Of a DNA stretch of 9,495 nucleotides, positions 5,556 through 9,495 are shown piece after piece. The number at the start of each line of letters is the position of its first letter. Within the stretch, counting starts at the first letter, position 1. The DNA comes from an uncultured Eubacteriales bacterium. GTDB taxonomy: Bacteria; Bacillota; Clostridia; Oscillospirales; Acutalibacteraceae. Under the pieces are notes generated by a model, which searched no databases, was not told the origin of the DNA, and worked only from the letters and a program-made list of their open reading frames with translations. Made by a program: the position numbers and the translations under genes. The DNA is taken from contig CAKUME010000025.1 in the NCBI GenBank assembly GCA_934667575.1, positions 1 to 9,495 on the forward strand. Direction: 5' to 3'.

Positions 5556-7616
5556 ATGAAACAGTATGAAGCAAAAGACATCCGCAATATTGTCCTGACC
5601 GGGCACGCCAATTCCGGCAAGACTTCGCTGACCGAGGCGCTGCTGTTTCGCGCCGGAGCGACCGATCGCTTGGGCAAGATTGCCGACGGCACCACGGTTT
5701 GCGACTACGACCCGGAGGAAATCCGCCGCAAAACCACCGTGTCGCTCACCGTTGCCCCCATGGAATGGAAAAACCGGAAGTTTAATTTGATCGACGTGCC
5801 CGGTCTGTTCGATTTTGAGCAGGGGCTGCGCGAGGGAATGCGCGCCGCCGAAACGGCGCTGATCAATATTTCGGGCAAATCCGGCGTGAATGTGGGCACC
5901 GAAAAGGCGTTTGAGCTGGCAAGCGAACGCCAACTGGCGCGCTTCTTCTTTGTGAACAAGCTGGATTCCGACCATGCCGATTTCTACCGCGTGCTCACGC
6001 AGCTCAAAACCGAATTCGGCCCGGCGGTTTGCCCGCTGGTGGTGCCGTTTGTGCAGGATCACCGGGTGCAGTGCTATGTGGATATGCTCGAATACAAGGC
6101 TTATCGCTACGAAAACGGCAAGGCGATCGACGTGTCGATCCCGGACATGGGCGAACGGCTCGAAGGGCTGCGCACCGCCATTTATGAGGCGGTGGCCGAA
6201 ACGAGCGAGGAAGCGTTTGAACAATATTTTTCGGGCGAGGCGTTCACGCCCGAGCAGCTGATCAACGGACTGAGCGCCGGTGTGCGCAACGGCACCATCT
6301 ATCCGGTGTTCTGCGGCGCATCGCAAACCACCGACGGCGTGGATATGCTGCTCAAAGGGCTGGCGTGGCTCGCGCCGACCGCCGAAAAGGGTGCAGAGCT
6401 CACCGCATCGGGCGATGAACTGCCGGTGGACGCATCGGGCAAGGCGGCGGCCATGGTGTTTCACACCGTGTCGGATCCGTTTGTGGGCAAACTATCTTAC
6501 ATCAAGGTGATTTCCGGCCGGATCACGCCGGACACCACGCTGCTGAATCCGCGCACCGGCGCGCAGGAAAAGCCCGGCAAGCTGATCTTTTTGCGCGGCA
6601 AAAAGCAGGAGGACACCGACTGCATTCCGGCGGGCGACATTGGCGCCATTGCAAAGCTGCAGCGCACCGCCACCGGCGACACGCTCTGCGCGCCCGACGC
6701 GCCGGTGGAGCTGGAAACCATTGTGCCGGCGCACGCCACGCTCTGCATGGCCGTGCTGCCCCGCAGCAAGGGTGACGAGGAAAAAATCGCACAGGGCGTT
6801 GCGCGCATGATGGAAGAGGACCCGGTGCTTCGGCTCGAAAATAATCAGGAAACCCACCAGCTGCTGCTCTATGGATTGGGCGATCAGCATTTGGATGTGG
6901 TCGCAAGCCGGCTCAAATCCCGCTTTGGGGTGGATGTAACGCTCGAAAAGCCGCGCGTGGCCTATCGCGAGACCATTCGCAAAAAGGTGGCGGTGCAGGG
7001 GCGGCACAAAAAGCAGACCGGCGGCCACGGCCAATTTGGCGATGTGTGGATCGAATTTGAGCCGTGCAACTGCGACGGGCTTGAGTTTGGCGAACGCGTG
7101 GTGGGCGGCGCGGTGCCCAAGGGCTTTTTCCCGGCGGTGGAAAAAGGACTGCGCGACTGCATTGCGCACGGGCCGCTTGCCGGATATCCCGTGGTGGGTG
7201 TGCGCGCCACGCTCTACGACGGCTCCTATCACCCGGTGGATTCCTCCGAAATGTCGTTTAAAATGGCGGCCACGCTCGCCTATAAAGCCGGCATGCCGCA
7301 GGCAAACCCGGTGCTGCTCGAGCCAATCGGCACGCTTTTGGTGGAGGTACCGGACGCTAACATGGGCGATATCATCGGCGAGATCAACAAGCGCCGCGGC
7401 CGTGTGCTCGGCATGAATCCGACGCGCCGCGGCTATCAGCAGATCGAGGCCGAAGCGCCGGTGGCCGAAATGTCCGATTTCACCACCTTCCTGCGTCAGG
7501 CGGCGCAGGGCCGCGGCAGCTACACCTTCGATTTTGTGCGCTACGAGGAAGCGCCCCCGGCCGTGGTGCAAAAGGTCGTGGCCGAAGTGCGCAGCGGAGA
7601 CGCCGCCGAAAGCTGA
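5556..7616 (+). CDS. Elongation factor G-like translational GTPase
   Basis: A 686-residue, five-domain EF-G-type GTPase. ATG at 5556 with AAAGGAG at 5540-5546. The G domain has G1 GHANSGKT (16-23), a switch I/G2 region around RRKTTVS (57-63), G3 DVPG (80-83), G4 NKLD (134-137) and G5 GAS (254-256). Domain II spans roughly 295-390. Domains III-V follow, with GLGDQHLDVV (440-449), the domain IV segment GRHKKQTGGHGQFGDVWIEFEP (482-503) and a domain V segment DANMGDIIGEINKRRGRVLGM (600-620). It differs from canonical EF-G: P-loop GHANSGKT instead of AHIDAGKTT, and DVPGLFDF where EF-G has DTPGHVDF, so the GTPase-activating His is Leu84. These traits fit the EF-G-like (EF-G2) paralogue group of Firmicutes rather than housekeeping fusA or Tet(M). 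A ribosome-associated role is likely, but the exact function is unknown. It is monocistronic, between its own promoter and a terminator. Confidence 0.9.
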   Translation: MKQYEAKDIRNIVLTGHANSGKTSLTEALLFRAGATDRLGKIADGTTVCDYDPEEIRRKTTVSLTVAPMEWKNRKFNLIDVPGLFDFEQGLREGMRAAETALINISGKSGVNVGTEKAFELASERQLARFFFVNKLDSDHADFYRVLTQLKTEFGPAVCPLVVPFVQDHRVQCYVDMLEYKAYRYENGKAIDVSIPDMGERLEGLRTAIYEAVAETSEEAFEQYFSGEAFTPEQLINGLSAGVRNGTIYPVFCGASQTTDGVDMLLKGLAWLAPTAEKGAELTASGDELPVDASGKAAAMVFHTVSDPFVGKLSYIKVISGRITPDTTLLNPRTGAQEKPGKLIFLRGKKQEDTDCIPAGDIGAIAKLQRTATGDTLCAPDAPVELETIVPAHATLCMAVLPRSKGDEEKIAQGVARMMEEDPVLRLENNQETHQLLLYGLGDQHLDVVASRLKSRFGVDVTLEKPRVAYRETIRKKVAVQGRHKKQTGGHGQFGDVWIEFEPCNCDGLEFGERVVGGAVPKGFFPAVEKGLRDCIAHGPLAGYPVVGVRATLYDGSYHPVDSSEMSFKMAATLAYKAGMPQANPVLLEPIGTLLVEVPDANMGDIIGEINKRRGRVLGMNPTRRGYQQIEAEAPVAEMSDFTTFLRQAAQGRGSYTFDFVRYEEAPPAVVQKVVAEVRSGDAAES

Positions 7617-7643
7617 ACCCCGCTTGAATCCCGTTTGTTTTTC

Positions 7644-7680
7644 GCGCCGCCGTCGCTGCCTTTGCGATGGCGGCGCTTTT
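7644..7680 (+). terminator. Intrinsic terminator after the EF-G-like gene
   Basis: GCGCCGCCGTCGC at 7644-7656 pairs with GCGATGGCGGCGC at 7664-7676: 13 pairs including one G-U, with a 7-nt loop. TTTT at 7677-7680 follows. The T-tract is short, but the stem is very stable and starts 27 nt after the stop codon. Confidence 0.8.
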
Positions 7681-7716
7681 GCATTGCCCGCCCAATGCCG
7701 TTTCTCCTGCGCAGAA

Positions 7717-7735
7717 ATCCGTGTGGGGCACGGAT
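7717..7735. promoter_or_regulatory. 7-bp inverted repeat upstream of the TSUP transporter genes
   Basis: ATCCGTG at 7717-7723 and CACGGAT at 7729-7735 are perfect reverse complements with a 5-nt spacer. The site lies about 100 nt upstream of the first TauE/SafE-like start. It could be an operator or a leader hairpin. I see no clear -35/-10 pair in 7681-7832; TATATT at 7766-7771 is a -10 candidate without a good -35. Confidence 0.3.
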
Positions 7736-7832
7736 GAAACCGTCCCGCGCGGCAAAGAATATGGATATATTTCAAAAATGAACGGTCAAACCGAACGGGC
7801 ATTGGACCGGAAGAAGCGTGGAGGAAAAAACC

Positions 7833-8198
7833 ATGGCGGTATGCAAAAAAGCAAAGTGGATCGCCCCGCTGGGCGGGCTGCTCGCAGGCGTGATCAACGG
7901 CCTGCTCGGGGCGGCGGGCGGATTGATCGTGGTGCCGGCGCTGCGCGCTTCCGGCACGGAGCCCACGCGGGCGCACGCCACCTCGGTGGCGATCGTTCTG
8001 CCGCTGTGCGTGGCCAGTGTGCTCGCCTATCGCGGCGCGGGCTTTTTTGCGTGGGCCGACGCGCTGCCGTATCTGCCCGGCGGCCTGCTCGGTGCGGGTG
8101 TGGGCGCATGGCTGCTGCCCAAGCTCCCGGCGAGCGTGCTGCGGCGTGTGTTTGGCGCGTTCATGCTGTGGGCGGCATTCCGCCTGCTGGTGCAGTGA
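7833..8198 (+). CDS. TauE/SafE (TSUP) family transporter, N-terminal-half-type subunit
   Basis: A 121-residue membrane protein. ATG at 7833 is chosen over the in-frame GTG at 7818 because GGAGG (7820-7824) lies 8 nt before the ATG. It holds one TSUP repeat: the glycine-rich first span GGLLAGVINGLLGAAGGLIVVPAL (14-37), then hydrophobic spans at about 50-66, 78-95 and 104-120. Known TSUP transporters are about 250 residues with two such repeats and export or import organosulfonates, sulfite or related anions. This protein is half that size and ends as the next gene begins (4-nt overlap), so the two products probably assemble as a heterodimer. The substrate cannot be read from the sequence. Confidence 0.82.
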   Translation: MAVCKKAKWIAPLGGLLAGVINGLLGAAGGLIVVPALRASGTEPTRAHATSVAIVLPLCVASVLAYRGAGFFAWADALPYLPGGLLGAGVGAWLLPKLPASVLRRVFGAFMLWAAFRLLVQ

Positions 8199-8671
8199 TC
8201 GCCGCGGCAATTGCCGGGTTCCTTTCCGGCATGATCGGCGCCATGGGGCTGGGCGGCGGCAGCGTGCTGATTCTTTATCTCACGCTGTGGGCCGGGCTGG
8301 AGCAATCGCAGGCGCAGGGGATCAATCTGGCGTTTTTTTTGCCGTGTGCCGCGGTGGCCGTTGCCCTGCATGCGCGCAAAAAGCAAATCGACTGGACGCA
8401 ATGGCTGCGCATGGCCCCGCTGGGCGTGGTGGGTGCGATCGGCGGCGCGCTGCTCATCCGCGTGCTGGGCGGCGATGCGCTGCGCCGGGTGTTTGCGGCC
8501 TTTTTGCTGATCTACGGCACCGCCGAGCTGCTGCACGTTTCGCCGAAGCATCCGCGCGCATTTTCCCGCCGCAAGCCGCATACCTATGAGGTGGAATCTG
8601 CGGAAAGAGGGAATGCGCCATCCGACAGCAAACACGAAAAAAAGCGGCCGTTCTTTGTGCGGCGGCGCTGA
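8195..8671 (+). CDS. TauE/SafE (TSUP) family transporter, C-terminal-half-type subunit
   Basis: A 158-residue membrane protein starting at GTG 8195, which overlaps the previous gene's TGA (8196-8198). No strong Shine-Dalgarno is visible, so translation is probably coupled to the upstream gene by reinitiation. It carries the second TSUP repeat: GFLSGMIGAMGLGGGSVLILYLTL (8-31), with spans at about 43-59, 72-90 and 98-113. Residues 116-158 form a basic hydrophilic tail (HPRAFSRRKPHT then ...HEKKRPFFVRRR) that is unusual for the family. The tail's last ~50 nt overlap the start of the M23 gene in another frame, so part of it may be an artefact of missing or misread bases. A T8 run at 8333-8340 is a slippage-prone site, but the frame is intact there. 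Confidence 0.8.
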   Translation: MIAAAIAGFLSGMIGAMGLGGGSVLILYLTLWAGLEQSQAQGINLAFFLPCAAVAVALHARKKQIDWTQWLRMAPLGVVGAIGGALLIRVLGGDALRRVFAAFLLIYGTAELLHVSPKHPRAFSRRKPHTYEVESAERGNAPSDSKHEKKRPFFVRRR

Positions 8672-9495
8672 TCGCGCTCAGCGCCGGGTTCGCTTCGCGC
8701 TATAACCGCGTGGTGTGGACGGCGGCGCCCGCCGCGGCCGAAACACCTGCGGACACCAAACCCATTCAATGGGTGGATTTTGATATTCCGTGCGGTGCCC
8801 TGCAGCGCGCCATGGACTACGACGTGACGTCCCACGGCAGCGAATGCGAGCTGCATTGGGTGGAGCTGTTGAGCGTGCTCGGCGCGCGCTACGGCGGCGA
8901 TTTTTCCCGCTACCGTGCCGCCGATCTGGACCGGATCGTGCAGCGCCGCCGCGCCGGTGAAACCATGGCGCAGATTGCCGAGGGGCTGCGCTATTACGAT
9001 TATTACACCCGGGCCTACGGCGCGGTGCTCGGCGGCTTTTTGGGTGAATACGAAATTCAGACGCCGCAGGAGGACGGTTCGCTGCAATGGACGCGGCAAT
9101 ATGGGCTGAAGGTGTATTCGCCCATTGCGCGCGGCTATTATTATGACCACTACGACGATTTTTGTGCCGACCGCTCCTACGGCTACGCGCGCAAGCATTT
9201 TGGCCACGATCTGATGTGTTCCATCGGCACGCCGATCGTGGCCGTGGAATCCGGTGTGGTCGAAGAACTCGGCTGGAATCAGTACGGCGGCTGGCGCGTG
9301 GGCATCCGCAGCTTCGACGGGCAGCGCTACTACTATTATGCTCACATGCGCCAAAACCGCCCCTATCACCCCAACATGGCGGTGGGTGCCGCAGTGAAGG
9401 CGGGCGATGTGATCGGCTATGTAGGCCGCACCGGTTACAGCACGGTGGAAAACACCAACAACATCACGGCCAACCATTTGCACTGGGGTGTGCAG
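8620..9495 (+). CDS. M23 (LytM-type) zinc metallopeptidase, 3' end outside the window
   Basis: At least 292 residues, in frame 1 to the window edge. A hydrophobic N-terminus (RKKAAVLCAAALIALSAGF, ~6-24) is a signal peptide or membrane anchor, so the peptidase acts outside the membrane on peptidoglycan peptides. Residues ~50-170 are a conserved-looking N-terminal domain (WVDFDIPCGAL, LSVLGARYGGDFSRY, YYDYYTRAYGAVLGGFLGEY) of a kind I recall from clostridial M23 proteins. The catalytic domain has the zinc ligands HFGHD (His193, Asp197) and HLH (286-288), plus GTPIVAVESGVVEELG, YYYYAHM and VKAGDVIGYVGRTGYST. The start is uncertain. The frame has no ATG before 8811; ATC at 8620 sits 8 nt after AGAGGG (8606-8611), while an ATG at 8613 is in the wrong frame and would need one base fewer in the A7 run 8637-8643. 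In-frame GTGs at 8710 and 8713 would lose the anchor. Confidence 0.85.
   Translation, partial: MRQQTRKKAAVLCAAALIALSAGFASRYNRVVWTAAPAAAETPADTKPIQWVDFDIPCGALQRAMDYDVTSHGSECELHWVELLSVLGARYGGDFSRYRAADLDRIVQRRRAGETMAQIAEGLRYYDYYTRAYGAVLGGFLGEYEIQTPQEDGSLQWTRQYGLKVYSPIARGYYYDHYDDFCADRSYGYARKHFGHDLMCSIGTPIVAVESGVVEELGWNQYGGWRVGIRSFDGQRYYYYAHMRQNRPYHPNMAVGAAVKAGDVIGYVGRTGYSTVENTNNITANHLHWGVQ

Noticed and set aside
5556..7616. Tetracycline-resistance ribosomal protection protein (tet(M)-like) for the EF-G-like gene
   Set aside because: The P-loop GHANSGKT and overall motif set match EF-G-like paralogues. No Tet(M)-type signature was recognised and no mobile-element context is visible.
7644..7680. 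GCGATGGCGGCGC segment considered as part of a fluoride-type riboswitch
   Set aside because: It is fully explained as the 3' arm of the terminator stem of the EF-G-like gene, and no further riboswitch core is visible.
6492..8210. 572-codon open frame on the minus strand
   Set aside because: It is antisense to the EF-G-like gene and runs through its terminator hairpin; no domain is recognisable.
8584..9483. 299-codon open frame on the minus strand
   Set aside because: It is antisense to the M23 peptidase, whose HxGxD and HLH zinc motifs are clear.

Overview
The window reads as a GC-rich chromosome segment from a Firmicute of the class Clostridia, probably an Oscillospiraceae/Ruminococcaceae-type anaerobe. 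This rests on the DUF6512-type membrane protein, the EF-G-like GTPase, the clostridial-style M23 peptidase, AGGAGG-type ribosome binding sites and sigma-A-type promoters. The genus cannot be read from the sequence. All genes lie on the + strand, and the long minus-strand open frames are GC-driven shadows.

Layout. Positions 1-331 hold no convincing complete gene. They contain a cluster of TTTTCCACA-type 9-mers plus one canonical TTATACACA on the minus strand, which together look like DnaA boxes (candidate replication origin or DnaA-controlled region). Next come a small C-terminally anchored membrane protein (332-598), a 16-bp perfect palindrome over its stop codon, and a DUF6512-like integral membrane protein with a TTG start (680-1228). 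A strong promoter (1256-1284) then drives rlmB, a 23S rRNA 2'-O-methyltransferase (1347-2228), and 24 nt later a 1022-residue protein (2253-5321). That protein joins a ~450-residue disordered N-terminus to a membrane region with the topology and spacing of a heavy-metal P-type ATPase whose catalytic motifs have decayed. A strong intrinsic terminator (5340-5386) closes this unit.

A second unit has its own promoter (5398-5426) and a ~120-nt leader with a possible 13-codon leader ORF. It encodes an EF-G-like translational GTPase (5556-7616) and ends at a terminator (7644-7680). A third group holds two overlapping half-size TauE/SafE (TSUP) transporter genes (7833-8198 and 8195-8671), followed by an M23 metallopeptidase that runs off the right edge. 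No conventional start codon lies in frame upstream of the peptidase's signal-peptide-like segment.

The best-supported functional theme is ribosome-related (RlmB, EF-G-like protein). The rest is membrane and envelope functions. The most unusual items are the pseudo-P-type ATPase, the DnaA-box-like cluster, the split TSUP pair and the start anomaly of the M23 gene.
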